A stretch of 29,614 nt of DNA from Lustribacter sp049512335 (lineage in GTDB: Bacteria > Vulcanimicrobiota > Vulcanimicrobiia > Vulcanimicrobiales > Vulcanimicrobiaceae), in NCBI GenBank assembly GCA_049512335.1, contig JBEKXE010000046.1, positions 1 to 29,614 of the forward strand, in the 5' to 3' direction. Positions 15,895-23,947 of this stretch are shown here, in pieces (the stretch's first letter is position 1; each line of letters starts with the position of its first letter). The notes beneath the pieces were generated by a model. The model was given only the letters and a program-made list of their open reading frames with translations. It was not told the origin of the DNA and did no database searches. Made by a program: the position numbers and the translations under genes.

Positions 15895-16818
15895 GTGTCA
15901 AACGCCGCCATGGCCGAGCAGGTCGCCAAGAAGCCCGGTTTTCTCGCCGCCCTGGACCAGAGCGGGGGGTCGACCCCCGGCGCCCTCAAGCTCTACGGCA
16001 TCCCGGAGACCGCCTACAGCGGCGACGCCGAGATGTTCAAGCTCATGCACGAGATGCGCGTGCGCATGATGACCTCGCCGGCGTTCACCGGCGACAAGGT
16101 CATCGCGGCGATTCTGTTCGAGCGCACGATGGACGGCGACGTCAAGGGCAAGCCGGTCCCGAGCTTTCTCTGGGAAGACCGCCACGTCGTTCCGTTTCTG
16201 AAGGTCGACAAGGGCCTCGAAGCCGAGCAGGACGGCGTCAATCTGATGAAGCCGATCGGCGGTCTCGACGAGTTGCTCGCGCGCGCCGTCAAGCTCGGCG
16301 TCTACGGCACGAAGATGCGCTCGACGGTCAACCTCGCCAATCGCACCGGCATCGCCGCGATCGCGAAGCAGCAGTTCGAGGTCGGGGCGCAGATCGCCGC
16401 GCACGGGCTGATGCCGATTCTCGAACCGGAAGTGTCGATCAAGAGTCCCGAGAAGGCCGCCGCCGAGGCGATCCTGCGGGAAGAGCTGACCAAGGGTCTG
16501 GACGCGTTGCCGGCCGGCCGTCAGGTGATGCTGAAGGTGACGATCCCCGACGTCCCCGACTTCTACGCGCCGCTGATCGCCCACCCGAAGGTGGCCCGCG
16601 TCGTCGCGCTCTCCGGCGGATACACCCGCGCGGACGCGTGCAAGAAACTCGCGCAGAATCACGGCATGATCGCGAGCTTCTCGCGCGCGCTGGTCGAGGA
16701 GCTCAAGGTGTCGATGAGCGACGCCGAGTTCAACGCCGCACTGACGAAGGCGATCGACGAGATCTTCCAAGCGTCGACGGTGAAGACCGAAGCCGCGTCT
16801 ACGGCTGGTACACGCTAG
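15895..16818 (+). CDS. fda: Class I fructose-bisphosphate aldolase (bacterial FdaB type)
   Basis: 307 aa from GTG 15895. Cleaves fructose-1,6-bisphosphate to dihydroxyacetone phosphate and glyceraldehyde-3-phosphate (EC 4.1.2.13) by a Schiff base; the expected lysine is K214 in VMLKVTIPDVPD. Other diagnostic blocks are GFLAALDQSGGSTPGALK near the N-terminus, PSFLWEDRHVVPFLKVDKG, TKMRSTVNLANRTGI, PILEPEVSI and VVALSGGYTRADACKKL. Length and motifs match the metal-free bacterial class I enzymes. It has the best ribosome-binding site of its neighbourhood, suggesting high expression. A central-metabolism gene amid catabolic genes is unexpected. It overlaps the convergent SBP6 gene by 20 bases. Confidence 0.95.
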   Translation: MSNAAMAEQVAKKPGFLAALDQSGGSTPGALKLYGIPETAYSGDAEMFKLMHEMRVRMMTSPAFTGDKVIAAILFERTMDGDVKGKPVPSFLWEDRHVVPFLKVDKGLEAEQDGVNLMKPIGGLDELLARAVKLGVYGTKMRSTVNLANRTGIAAIAKQQFEVGAQIAAHGLMPILEPEVSIKSPEKAAAEAILREELTKGLDALPAGRQVMLKVTIPDVPDFYAPLIAHPKVARVVALSGGYTRADACKKLAQNHGMIASFSRALVEELKVSMSDAEFNAALTKAIDEIFQASTVKTEAASTAGTR

Positions 16819-17770
16819 GGTCGATCATCTCCCGGACCGGGAACCCCTTCGGGATCGCGTTGTATTTCGCACACACGTCGATCGTCGGCTGCGTCAACCG
16901 CGTATCCAGCAGATCCGAAGCTCGGCCGAGCTGAGCCGGCACGACCAGCTTCGGATCGACGCCGCTGAATTTGGCGATGGCCGGGATCGTATCGGCCGGG
17001 TGGGCGATCGCGTAGGCCGCCGACTCGTCCAGCGCTTTGCGAATGCGCGTTATCAGCGCCGGGTTCTTCGCGGCGAAGTCGGCCGAGCAGAAATACGCCG
17101 TCGCCATCGAGACCTTGCCGAGCACGTCTTCGGGATGAGCGAGCACACGGCACTTGCCGCTGCGCACGGCTTCGCCGAGGGCCGGGTCGGCGAGCATCGC
17201 CGCATCGACACGGCCGGCGACGATCGCGTTGGCCGTGGCCGAACCGGGCAGCTCGACGTATTTGACGCTGTGTGAATCGCCGCCGTTGGCATCGATCCAC
17301 GCAGAGTTCATGGTGGTAAACAGATCGCCGAGCGATGCCGAGGCAAGCAGCTTGCCGTTCAAATCCCGTGCGCTGCGGATCGGCGAATCAGCGGCCACGA
17401 CCAGCGCGGCATCGGGCGAGGTCACTTTGTAGAGCGCCGACGGCGCTTCGAGCACGATCGGCAGCCCTTTCCCACGCGCCACGACGAGCGAGAACAGGCT
17501 CGCTCGGCCGAGATCCAGCGATCCGCCGAGCACGGCGGCAACGACGGCGGAACTGCTGTTCAGACGCTGGACGTCGGCGTCGAGGCCGTACTTCTGGAAG
17601 ATCCCGCTCTGTTGTGCCCATAGCGCGACGACCACGTCACCGGACGCGGTGGAACCGATATTGAGCTTCGTCAACGATTGCGCTCGCGCCGGGCGCGGCG
17701 CCGCAACGAAAGCCGCGCCGGCGCTCAAGAAAAGAGCGCGGCGCAAACGGGGAAACGTCGTCTCGTTCAT
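16799..17770 (-). CDS. ABC-type substrate-binding protein, NMT1/THI5/SsuA-like (SBP6)
   Basis: 323 aa from ATG 17770, chosen because AAGGAG lies 4 bases upstream (an alternative GTG at 17785 would include that site). The signal peptide has a twin-arginine-like stretch, LRRALFLSAGAAF, and ends at ARA-Q. The family signature is W158-I-D-A-N-G-G-D-S with KYVELP, and the C-terminus has TQPTIDVCAKYNAIPKGFP. It is the nearest relative of SBP8 in the window: both contain YFCSA and a conserved ASLGDLFT/AALGDLFT segment. It is divergent from SBP7 with 57 bases between starts, and convergent with the aldolase. Confidence 0.9.
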   Translation of the reverse strand: MNETTFPRLRRALFLSAGAAFVAAPRPARAQSLTKLNIGSTASGDVVVALWAQQSGIFQKYGLDADVQRLNSSSAVVAAVLGGSLDLGRASLFSLVVARGKGLPIVLEAPSALYKVTSPDAALVVAADSPIRSARDLNGKLLASASLGDLFTTMNSAWIDANGGDSHSVKYVELPGSATANAIVAGRVDAAMLADPALGEAVRSGKCRVLAHPEDVLGKVSMATAYFCSADFAAKNPALITRIRKALDESAAYAIAHPADTIPAIAKFSGVDPKLVVPAQLGRASDLLDTRLTQPTIDVCAKYNAIPKGFPVREMIDPSVYQP

Positions 17771-17774
17771 GCTT

Positions 17775-17780
17775 CTCCTT
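17775..17780 (-). promoter_or_regulatory. Shine-Dalgarno of SBP6
   Basis: AAGGAG on the minus strand, 4 bases before ATG 17770. It decides the start against the in-frame GTG at 17785. Confidence 0.65.
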
Positions 17781-17827
17781 CGCACGGGCGGGCAGGGCTC
17801 GCGGCAGTCGCATTAAAACGTCGCGGA

Positions 17828-18763
17828 ATGAATCGTCGTGACCTGCTCGGCAGTTCGCTCGGCTTCGCCGCCGCCGCACTCCCGGGCAAGCTGTTCGGCC
17901 AGACGCTCGAACGCATCCCGGCGGCCGCCACCCCGATCGAGGGCGACGCGCTGTTGTTCCTCGCGCAGTCCGAGGGCTACTTCGCGCGCGCCGGTCTGCA
18001 GCTCGACGTTCAGACGATGACGTCGGGCGAGGCGACGGCGGCGGCGATCATCGGCGGCGACATCGCGATCGGCAGCATGAACACGATGTCGCTGGCGGTC
18101 GCGCACCAAAACGGCACGGCCCTGGTGGCGATCGGCGGCGGTCCGATGTACGAGAGCAGTCACCTCGGCTCGCAGTTCATGGTGGCGAAGACCTCGGCGA
18201 TCGCTTCGGGCGCCGACCTCAACGGCAAGACCGTCGCGGTCAACGTCCTGCGTGGTTCGGCGCAACTGGCATCCCAAGCCTGGATCGACAAGCACGGCGG
18301 CGATTCCAAAACCGTGCAGTGGGTCGAGATGCCGTTCTCGCTGATGCAGGCGGCGCTCGAGTCGGGCCGCATCAACGCGGCGCTGATCACGCAGCCCTTT
18401 GCCACCACGGCGCAGGCGACGTGCCGGTCGTTGGGCTCGCCCAACGATGCGATCGCCTCGCGTTTCCTCAACGGCGTCTACGTGACGACGTCGACGTGGG
18501 TCGCCGCGCACCGCTCCGCTGCCGCTCGCGTCCGCGAGGCGCTGAACAAGGCCGCGCACTGGTACAACACCGATCCCGCCGCCTCGGTCGGAGCGGTCGC
18601 GACGCTGACCAAACAAGACCCCGCCGTCGTCGCGCGCTCGGTGCGGACGCTGTTCGGCGAGGAAGTCACGCCCGCGCTGCTCCAGCCGGTGATCGATCTC
18701 GGCGCCCGCTACGGGATCTTGAAGCGCAGTTTCCCGGCCGCGGAGATCATCGCGCAGGTTTGA
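17828..18763 (+). CDS. ABC-type substrate-binding protein, NMT1/THI5/SsuA-like (SBP7)
   Basis: 311 aa from ATG 17828. The signal peptide MNRRDLLGSSLGFAAAALPG carries an RRDLLG motif, so Tat export is likely. Signature: W152-I-D-K-H-G-G-D-S followed by QWVEMP; C-terminus TPALLQPVIDLGARYG. Unlike its relatives the segment after the signature begins PFSLMQAALESGRINAALI. It is divergent from SBP6 and is followed, after 25 bases, by a PEBP-family gene that may be in the same transcript. The ligand is unknown. Confidence 0.9.
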   Translation: MNRRDLLGSSLGFAAAALPGKLFGQTLERIPAAATPIEGDALLFLAQSEGYFARAGLQLDVQTMTSGEATAAAIIGGDIAIGSMNTMSLAVAHQNGTALVAIGGGPMYESSHLGSQFMVAKTSAIASGADLNGKTVAVNVLRGSAQLASQAWIDKHGGDSKTVQWVEMPFSLMQAALESGRINAALITQPFATTAQATCRSLGSPNDAIASRFLNGVYVTTSTWVAAHRSAAARVREALNKAAHWYNTDPAASVGAVATLTKQDPAVVARSVRTLFGEEVTPALLQPVIDLGARYGILKRSFPAAEIIAQV

Positions 18764-18777
18764 ACTTCTACACATTC

Positions 18778-18783
18778 GGAGGT
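18778..18783 (+). promoter_or_regulatory. Shine-Dalgarno of the PEBP gene
   Basis: GGAGGT, 5 bases before GTG 18789, supports that non-ATG start. Confidence 0.7.
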
Positions 18784-18788
18784 AGCTC

Positions 18789-19274
18789 GTGGCGCTGAAG
18801 GTATCAAGCTCTCAATTCACCGACGGCGGAACCCTTCCCGACTCGGCGATCTACAACGGCTTCGGGTTGACCGGCGCCAATCAGTCGCCGGATCTCAGCT
18901 GGTCGGCCGGCCCGGCCGGAACGAAGAGCTACGTCATCACGTGCTTCGATCCGGACGCGCCGACGACGGTCGGGTTCTGGCACTGGCTGCTGATGGACGT
19001 TCCGGCCACGCGCACCTCGCTGCCGGCCGGCGCCGGCGCGATGGACAAGGCGTTGCCCGGCACCGTTCTCGGCTACACCGACTTCGGTTCGAGCGGCTTC
19101 GGCGGCGCGGCGCCGCCGCCGGGAGCTCCACCGCACCGCTACGAGTTCAACGTCTACGCGCTGGACGTGGAAAAACTCGGCCTCGGGCCCGGTACGACCG
19201 GCGCGATGCTGATGTTCTGCATGACCGGCCACATCCTCGACCAAGGTCGAATCACGGCGCTGTTCGCGCGCTGA
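18789..19274 (+). CDS. PEBP family protein, YbhB/YbcL type (Raf-kinase-inhibitor-like)
   Basis: 161 aa. Phosphatidylethanolamine-binding-protein fold: the ligand pocket motif D54-P-D-A-P58, H65 in FWHWLLMDVP, and the P114-P-H-R-Y118 block in APPPGAPPHRYEFNVYALD are all present. Bacterial members are cytoplasmic or periplasmic proteins of poorly known role that bind anionic or phosphate-bearing ligands. No signal peptide is seen. The protein starts at GTG with a strong ribosome-binding site 25 bases after the SBP7 stop. A link to the binding protein is suggested only by position. Confidence 0.93.
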   Translation: MALKVSSSQFTDGGTLPDSAIYNGFGLTGANQSPDLSWSAGPAGTKSYVITCFDPDAPTTVGFWHWLLMDVPATRTSLPAGAGAMDKALPGTVLGYTDFGSSGFGGAAPPPGAPPHRYEFNVYALDVEKLGLGPGTTGAMLMFCMTGHILDQGRITALFAR

Positions 19275-19285
19275 CTACGGCTCGA

Positions 19286-20251
19286 CTACGAGGCGGCGAG
19301 CGCGTTCGGGTCGATCATCTCGGATGCGGGAAACGCTTTCGGGATGAACTTGTAGCGTGCGGCGTAGTCGATCACGGGTTGAATCAGGCGCGGGTCGAGG
19401 CCCGTCCCCAAGACGAAGGGGATGTGCTGCACGGTCTCGAGCGACGTTCCGCTGTCCTTGGCCGCGAGCGCGTAGACTTCGCTCTTGTGACCGTTGGCGT
19501 ACGCGATGGCCTGCGTGATTCCGCGCCGGAAGCGTGCCAGCACATCCTTGTTGCTCGCCGCATAACTCGCCGAGCAGAAATAATATGTGATCGCGAACCG
19601 CGGGGCGATCAAGTCGTACGGATGACCCAGCACGCGGACCAGCCCGCGCTCGAGCGCGTCTTCCAAGAACGGCTCGACGAGCAGCGCCCCGGTGATGCGG
19701 CCGCTGGCGATGGCAGCTGCCGCCGACGGCACCGGCAACTCGACGAAGTTAAGGGTCTTGGAATTGCCGCCGTTCTGGTCGACCCAGGCCGAGGTCCCGA
19801 TGGTAAAGAGGTCGCCCAATGCAGCCACAGATATCGTCGCACCGTTGAGTTGCGCGACGGTCGTGATCGGGCTGTTCTTAGCGACCACGAAGGCTGTATC
19901 CGGGCTCGAGGCATCGTAGATCGCTTGCGCGGATTCCAGCACGATCGGAACGCCGCGGAGATGCGCGTTCATCAGCCCGAAAATGCTCGCCGTGCCGATG
20001 TCGATCGACCCTCCGATCACCGCAGCGGTCACGGCCGATCCGCTGCCGAGCCGCTGACCCTCGAGTTGCAGGCCGAGTCGTGGAAAGATGCCGTTGGGAA
20101 CTTCCCAGACGACGTTGGAGACGTCGACGTCCGGCGTCATCCCCAGGCGCAGGGCCGTCGGCGGCGTCTGCGCGCTCACCGGCAGCGCAAGAGCGCGCGT
20201 TCCCAGCGCGGCGAGACTCGCCGACAAGATCGATCTGCGCGAGACGTTCAT
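19286..20251 (-). CDS. ABC-type substrate-binding protein, NMT1/THI5/SsuA-like (SBP8)
   Basis: 321 aa. ATG 20251 overlaps the stop of the O-methyltransferase gene (ATGA), so the pair is translationally coupled. The signal peptide MNVSRRSILSASLAALG holds a good twin-arginine motif (SRRSIL) and ends at VSA-Q. Signature: W156-V-D-Q-N-G-G-N-S with NFVELP; C-terminus DPRLIQPVIDYAARYKFIPKAFP. Closest local relative is SBP6. The direct coupling to a methyltransferase suggests that the bound compound or its hydroxylated product is methylated, but that is inference. Confidence 0.9.
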   Translation of the reverse strand: MNVSRRSILSASLAALGTRALALPVSAQTPPTALRLGMTPDVDVSNVVWEVPNGIFPRLGLQLEGQRLGSGSAVTAAVIGGSIDIGTASIFGLMNAHLRGVPIVLESAQAIYDASSPDTAFVVAKNSPITTVAQLNGATISVAALGDLFTIGTSAWVDQNGGNSKTLNFVELPVPSAAAAIASGRITGALLVEPFLEDALERGLVRVLGHPYDLIAPRFAITYYFCSASYAASNKDVLARFRRGITQAIAYANGHKSEVYALAAKDSGTSLETVQHIPFVLGTGLDPRLIQPVIDYAARYKFIPKAFPASEMIDPNALAAS

Positions 20252-20886
20252 CGTTTGCGGGCCAGCAAGAAGCCGTCTCCTATGGTGACCAGCGTCGCGT
20301 CCACCCGTTCGTCGTCACGAACTTTGGCGTTGAGCGCGCGCAAGGCGGTGGTATCCGCATCGCGGTAACGATTGTCGGCCACCTGGCCGCCCCAGAGCAC
20401 GTTGTCGAAGACGATCAACCCGCCGGCGCGCACGAGCACGAGAGCGCGCTCGTAGTAGGCGTCGTAGTTCGACTTGTCGGCGTCGACGAACGCGAAATCG
20501 AAGCTCGCCGGGCCGCTACTCGCGAGCAGCGCGTCGAGGGTTTCCGTCGCGGGGCCGAGCCGCAAGTCGATCTTGTCCGCGAGCCCGGCTTCTTTCCAAT
20601 AGGCGCGCGCGGCCCGGGTGTGCTCGTCGCTGACGTCGCACGCGACGAGCTTCCCGTCCGCCGGAAGCGCGCTCGCAATCGCCACCGAACCGAAGCCGCG
20701 GAAGACTCCGATCTCGATCGCCCGCCGCGCCGCTATCAGCTTCACGAGAAACGTGAGAAAACTCGCCTGGTCCGGTCCGGTTTGCATGCGGCCGTGCGGC
20801 ACCGCCAGGGTCTCACGATACATCCGGCGCTGCAGATCGGACTGCCGGGTGACGACCTCGTTCACGTACTTCTCGACGTCGGCCAT
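20248..20886 (-). CDS. SAM-dependent O-methyltransferase, caffeoyl-CoA/catechol type (Methyltransf_3)
   Basis: 212 aa, the usual length of this cation-dependent family. SAM-binding motif I is EIGVFRGFG (residues 58-66). The metal ligands are D135 in FVDADKSNYDAYYE and D161-N162 in VFDNVLWGGQV. These enzymes transfer methyl from S-adenosylmethionine to one hydroxyl of a catechol-like or related substrate in the cytoplasm. The gene leads a two-gene operon with SBP8 and is divergent from SBP9 across 53 bases. In a region with ring-hydroxylating enzymes, a catecholic substrate is plausible. Confidence 0.93.
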   Translation of the reverse strand: MADVEKYVNEVVTRQSDLQRRMYRETLAVPHGRMQTGPDQASFLTFLVKLIAARRAIEIGVFRGFGSVAIASALPADGKLVACDVSDEHTRAARAYWKEAGLADKIDLRLGPATETLDALLASSGPASFDFAFVDADKSNYDAYYERALVLVRAGGLIVFDNVLWGGQVADNRYRDADTTALRALNAKVRDDERVDATLVTIGDGFLLARKR

Positions 20887-20916
20887 AGCGGGATTTGCGT
20901 TCCGAAACGGTGCACG

Positions 20917-20932
20917 TCCTCCGCCAGGAGGA
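20917..20932 (+). promoter_or_regulatory. Inverted repeat sequestering the SBP9 Shine-Dalgarno
   Basis: TCCTCC (20917-20922), loop GCCA, GGAGGA (20927-20932). The right arm is the Shine-Dalgarno sequence of SBP9, 7 bases before ATG 20940. In RNA this gives a 6-bp GC-rich hairpin that would mask the ribosome-binding site. Regulation of translation is inferred, not shown. Confidence 0.5.
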
Positions 20933-20939
20933 AAAGATC

Positions 20940-21887
20940 ATGTTCAGCGTTCGCCTTATCGCGGCCGTCGCCGCCCTCGCCCTGCTACCGCTCGCCGCGG
21001 CGCCGCGTAACGCGTCGGCCCAAGGTCCGGTCTTGATTCGCCTCGGCGGCGTGCTGACCGACGACCTGACGCCGGTGCTCTACGCCGTGCACGAAGGGCT
21101 CTACAAGAAAGCCGGGCTCGACGTGCAAGTGATCTCCACCTCGAGCGGAACCGCGGCGACCACCGCGGCCGTTTCCGGCGCCTACGAGATGGGCAAAGGC
21201 AGCGCGGTCGCATCGTTTGTGGCCCACCTGAAGGGTCTTCCGCTCGTCCTCGTCGCCAACGGCGCGATCTGGAATCCCAAGGTGCCGTTCAACGAGCTGC
21301 TGGTCGCGGCCGATTCGTCGATCAAGACCGGAGCCGAGCTCAACGGCAAGACGATCGGCGTGCCCGCCCTCAACGATTTGAACACGCTGGTGACCGAAGC
21401 GTGGGTCGACCAGAACGGCGGCGATTCGAAAACGCTGCATTTCATCGAAATTCCCAACTCGCTGGCCGCCTCGGCGCTCGCCGCGCACCGCATCGACGCC
21501 GATGCGCTGCAGGATCCGCAACTGCACGACGCGCTCGCGAGCGGTCAAGTAAAGGCGATCGCCGAGCCCTACAGCGCGATCTCGACGCACTTCGCGTTCG
21601 GCGTCTATTTCGCCAACAAGGATTGGGCGGCGGCGCACCCGCAAGCGGTGCGCGATTGGACGCGCATCACCTATCAAGCCGCGGCCTATACGAACACCCA
21701 CCATGCCGAAACCGCTCCGATCATGGCCGATGCGACGAAAGTACCGCTCGACGTCCTCGAAAAGCTGCAGCGCGTCGAAGGCGCAACGAGTTCCGATCCG
21801 GCTCTGCTTCAGCCGTTCATCGATGCCGCAGCGAAGTACAAGCTGATCTCCAACGCTTTCCCGGCGAAAGACCTGTTCTTCCAGTAG
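20940..21887 (+). CDS. ABC-type substrate-binding protein, NMT1/THI5/SsuA-like (SBP9)
   Basis: 315 aa; ATG 20940 is preferred to the in-frame TTG at 20895 because of the adjacent GGAGGA. The Sec signal is MFSVRLIAAVAALALLPLAA, ending NASA-Q. Signature: W155-V-D-Q-N-G-G-D-S with HFIEIP; C-terminus DPALLQPFIDAAAKYKLISNAFP. It is the closest local relative of SBP3. The ribosome-binding site lies in a hairpin, so expression may be controlled at translation. It is divergent from the O-methyltransferase/SBP8 operon and convergent, 3 bases apart, with the 333-aa coiled-coil gene. Confidence 0.9.
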   Translation: MFSVRLIAAVAALALLPLAAAPRNASAQGPVLIRLGGVLTDDLTPVLYAVHEGLYKKAGLDVQVISTSSGTAATTAAVSGAYEMGKGSAVASFVAHLKGLPLVLVANGAIWNPKVPFNELLVAADSSIKTGAELNGKTIGVPALNDLNTLVTEAWVDQNGGDSKTLHFIEIPNSLAASALAAHRIDADALQDPQLHDALASGQVKAIAEPYSAISTHFAFGVYFANKDWAAAHPQAVRDWTRITYQAAAYTNTHHAETAPIMADATKVPLDVLEKLQRVEGATSSDPALLQPFIDAAAKYKLISNAFPAKDLFFQ

Positions 21888-21890
21888 GCC

Positions 21891-22892
21891 TCAGACGCGG
21901 CGGCGCTGCGTGCCGGCGATCTCGAACAACAGGCTCAGCGTCTCCACGATTTCCTTGAAATGACCGCGCGGGTCGTTCTGGACGGCACTCATGTCGCCGA
22001 CGAAAATCGGCAGGCTCGCCTCCTCGATCCGCTCGATCATCTTGATCGCTTGGCCGGCGAGCTCGACGTTGGCGAGGTTTTCCGCCAGCAGTTTCGTCAC
22101 GCGATCGATCTCGGCTTGAACTTCGTTGTTGCGGGCTTGGCGCTTGTCGTACGCGGCCCGTAGCTCCGGGATCGTCTTGGCCCGGAATTCGAGCGATTCG
22201 ACGCGGTATTGCTCGGCCAGCTTCGTTTTACGGCGTTGAAAGAACGCGTTGGCCTGCTCTTGGGTGCGTAACTTGCTCTTTTCTTTTTCTTCGTCGGGGG
22301 TGAGCGGCGCGGAGGAAATCCGCGCGCGCATCTCGCCGTCGAGCTTGACGATCTGATCCTTGAACTCCGGCTCGGGCTCGATGTGGGGCAGCGCGATGCG
22401 GTCCGCGTTCAGCTTGATCGTCAGCTGGTTTTCCGCCACCCGCGCTTGCGTCAGCGCAGCGCGCAGGATGTCGCCCCAACCCGCATCGCCCAGCCGCTTG
22501 TTACCGACGTCGTCGCCGAACCGCAGCGTGAGGCCGCACCCCATCGTGGCCAAGGCCTTCATCACCCAGGTTTCGCGCTCGCCCAGAAAGAGCGCGGTGA
22601 GGCGCACTTTGGAGCCCACCGGCGGCACGTCTTCGAACGGCTCGACGACCGCCAGCATCCGTTCCGTGGTGTCGATGGCCACGACGGTGAGCTTTCCCAC
22701 GCGGTGCGCGAGGCAGAGGATCCCCTCGTAACGCGTGTCGGGTCCGTGAACGGGCACCAGAATATCCTGGTACCCGCGCGCCCACGCAGTTTTCCAAAGG
22801 GCATCCTTGGTTTTGCCCGGATCCTCGCGCCTGCGCGCGATGCTGTCCAGGATCACCTGCACCCCGCGATCCAGGAACTTCACGTCATGCAT
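21891..22892 (-). CDS. Unrecognised cytoplasmic protein with coiled-coil C-terminal half (333 aa)
   Basis: I do not recognise this family. There is no signal peptide or membrane segment. The N-terminal 110 residues look like a compact beta-rich domain (DILVPVHGPDTRYEGILCL, KLTVVAIDTTERMLAVVEPF, VRLTALFLGERETWVMKAL). From about residue 190 to 290 the sequence is highly charged and helical (PDEEKEKSKLRTQEQANAFF, then RRKTKLAEQYRVESLEFRAK), consistent with a long coiled coil, followed by a short hydrophobic end and a QRRRV tail. ATG 22892 is weakly supported (GAAGGG 11 bases upstream). Third codon positions are GC-rich, confirming it is a real gene. It stands alone between a binding protein and the FAH gene, and nothing in the context gives a function. 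Confidence 0.75.
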   Translation of the reverse strand: MHDVKFLDRGVQVILDSIARRREDPGKTKDALWKTAWARGYQDILVPVHGPDTRYEGILCLAHRVGKLTVVAIDTTERMLAVVEPFEDVPPVGSKVRLTALFLGERETWVMKALATMGCGLTLRFGDDVGNKRLGDAGWGDILRAALTQARVAENQLTIKLNADRIALPHIEPEPEFKDQIVKLDGEMRARISSAPLTPDEEKEKSKLRTQEQANAFFQRRKTKLAEQYRVESLEFRAKTIPELRAAYDKRQARNNEVQAEIDRVTKLLAENLANVELAGQAIKMIERIEEASLPIFVGDMSAVQNDPRGHFKEIVETLSLLFEIAGTQRRRV

Positions 22893-22981
22893 GCGGTGGT
22901 GCCCTTCGTCGTTTGCCGCCCGCGTTCTTTGGGGAGCCGCACCGGGGACTCGAGGGTTACGTACGTCGAACGGCGCGTGCT

Positions 22982-23947
22982 GTGAAGATTGTTGTATACG
23001 GTCCCGGAAAACGCGTCGGCGCGTGGGTGAACGACCTGGTCGTGGACCTGGCCCGCGCCAGCGCCGGGCAGCTGCCGGCGGATCTCCTGACGTTCATCGA
23101 GGGGGGGCCGGCGGCACTGGCCACCGCGGCCGGCGTCGTCGCGGCGGCAAAGGACGTCGCGCCGGCCGACCGCGCGGCGCGGGGTGTGTTTACGCGGGCC
23201 GCCGTCCAACTGCACGCACCACACGTACCGGGCGCGCGGATCGCTTGCGCCGGCGGCAATTTCGCCGACCATACGGCCGCGATGGCGAACCGCGGCGGCA
23301 CCATCAAGATCGACACCTCCGACATGGAGGCGCTCAAGAAAAAGCTTCGGGCCGGAGGCATTTGGGGCTTCTGGAAAGTCGGCCGCGACGCCGCCGAGCC
23401 GGGCGGCGATATCACCTATCCGGCCCGCACGAAGCGGCTCGATTACGAGGGCGAGCTCGCGATCGTCCTCGGCAAGCCGGTGAAGAACTTCAGCGCGAGC
23501 GCGGACATCACGCCGTACGTTTGGGGCGTCACGCTCTTCGGCGACTGGAGCATCCGCGATCAAACCGAAGTCGACGCCCCGCTCAAATTCGGGATGTCGA
23601 AGAATTTCGACGGCTCGTATTCGGTCGGACCGTGCATCGTCGTCGACGAGAACATCGATCCCGGAAACGTCGACGTCGAGACGTGGGTGAACGGCGAACG
23701 CCGCCAGCAGTACAACACGCGCGACATGATCGTTTCGTTCGCCGAGTATCTGGCCTATCTCACCACCGACTTCACGCTCTATCCCGGCGACATGATCTCG
23801 GGCGGAACGGCGAAGGGGACCGCGGCCGACTCGAGCCCGCGTCTTCCCGAAGGCGGCTCCGCGCCCGACCGGTTCATCAAGCCCGGCGATCAGATCGAGA
23901 TGCGCTCGCCGGCCGTCGGCACGCTGGCCGCGCGGATCGTGCAATGA
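22982..23947 (+). CDS. Fumarylacetoacetate hydrolase (FAH) family protein
   Basis: 321 aa from GTG 22982 (no strong Shine-Dalgarno; a longer upstream start is less likely because the family begins near KIVVYG). Metal-site residues are seen at E156 and E158 in DYEGELAIVLGK and D188 in LFGDWSIRDQ; NFDGSYSVGPCIVV and LTTDFTLYPGDMISGGTAKG are standard family blocks. Members cleave C-C bonds or hydrolyse or decarboxylate keto acids late in aromatic breakdown (fumarylpyruvate, acylpyruvate and 2-hydroxy-muconate-type products). The gene overlaps the amidohydrolase start by ATGA, forming a coupled catabolic pair. The 89-base divergent gap upstream (22893-22981) holds no promoter I can identify with confidence. 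Confidence 0.92.
   Translation: MKIVVYGPGKRVGAWVNDLVVDLARASAGQLPADLLTFIEGGPAALATAAGVVAAAKDVAPADRAARGVFTRAAVQLHAPHVPGARIACAGGNFADHTAAMANRGGTIKIDTSDMEALKKKLRAGGIWGFWKVGRDAAEPGGDITYPARTKRLDYEGELAIVLGKPVKNFSASADITPYVWGVTLFGDWSIRDQTEVDAPLKFGMSKNFDGSYSVGPCIVVDENIDPGNVDVETWVNGERRQQYNTRDMIVSFAEYLAYLTTDFTLYPGDMISGGTAKGTAADSSPRLPEGGSAPDRFIKPGDQIEMRSPAVGTLAARIVQ

Noticed and set aside
17812..17817. TTTAAT on the minus strand between SBP6 and SBP7 as a -10 box.
   Set aside because: It matches TATAAT at five of six positions, but no acceptable -35 hexamer lies 16-18 bases upstream.
22807..22981. Upstream extension of the frame leading into the FAH and amidohydrolase region as extra coding sequence.
   Set aside because: The extension runs antisense to the 5' end of the 333-aa gene, its translation is Arg-rich, and both enzymes start properly at 22982 and 23944.
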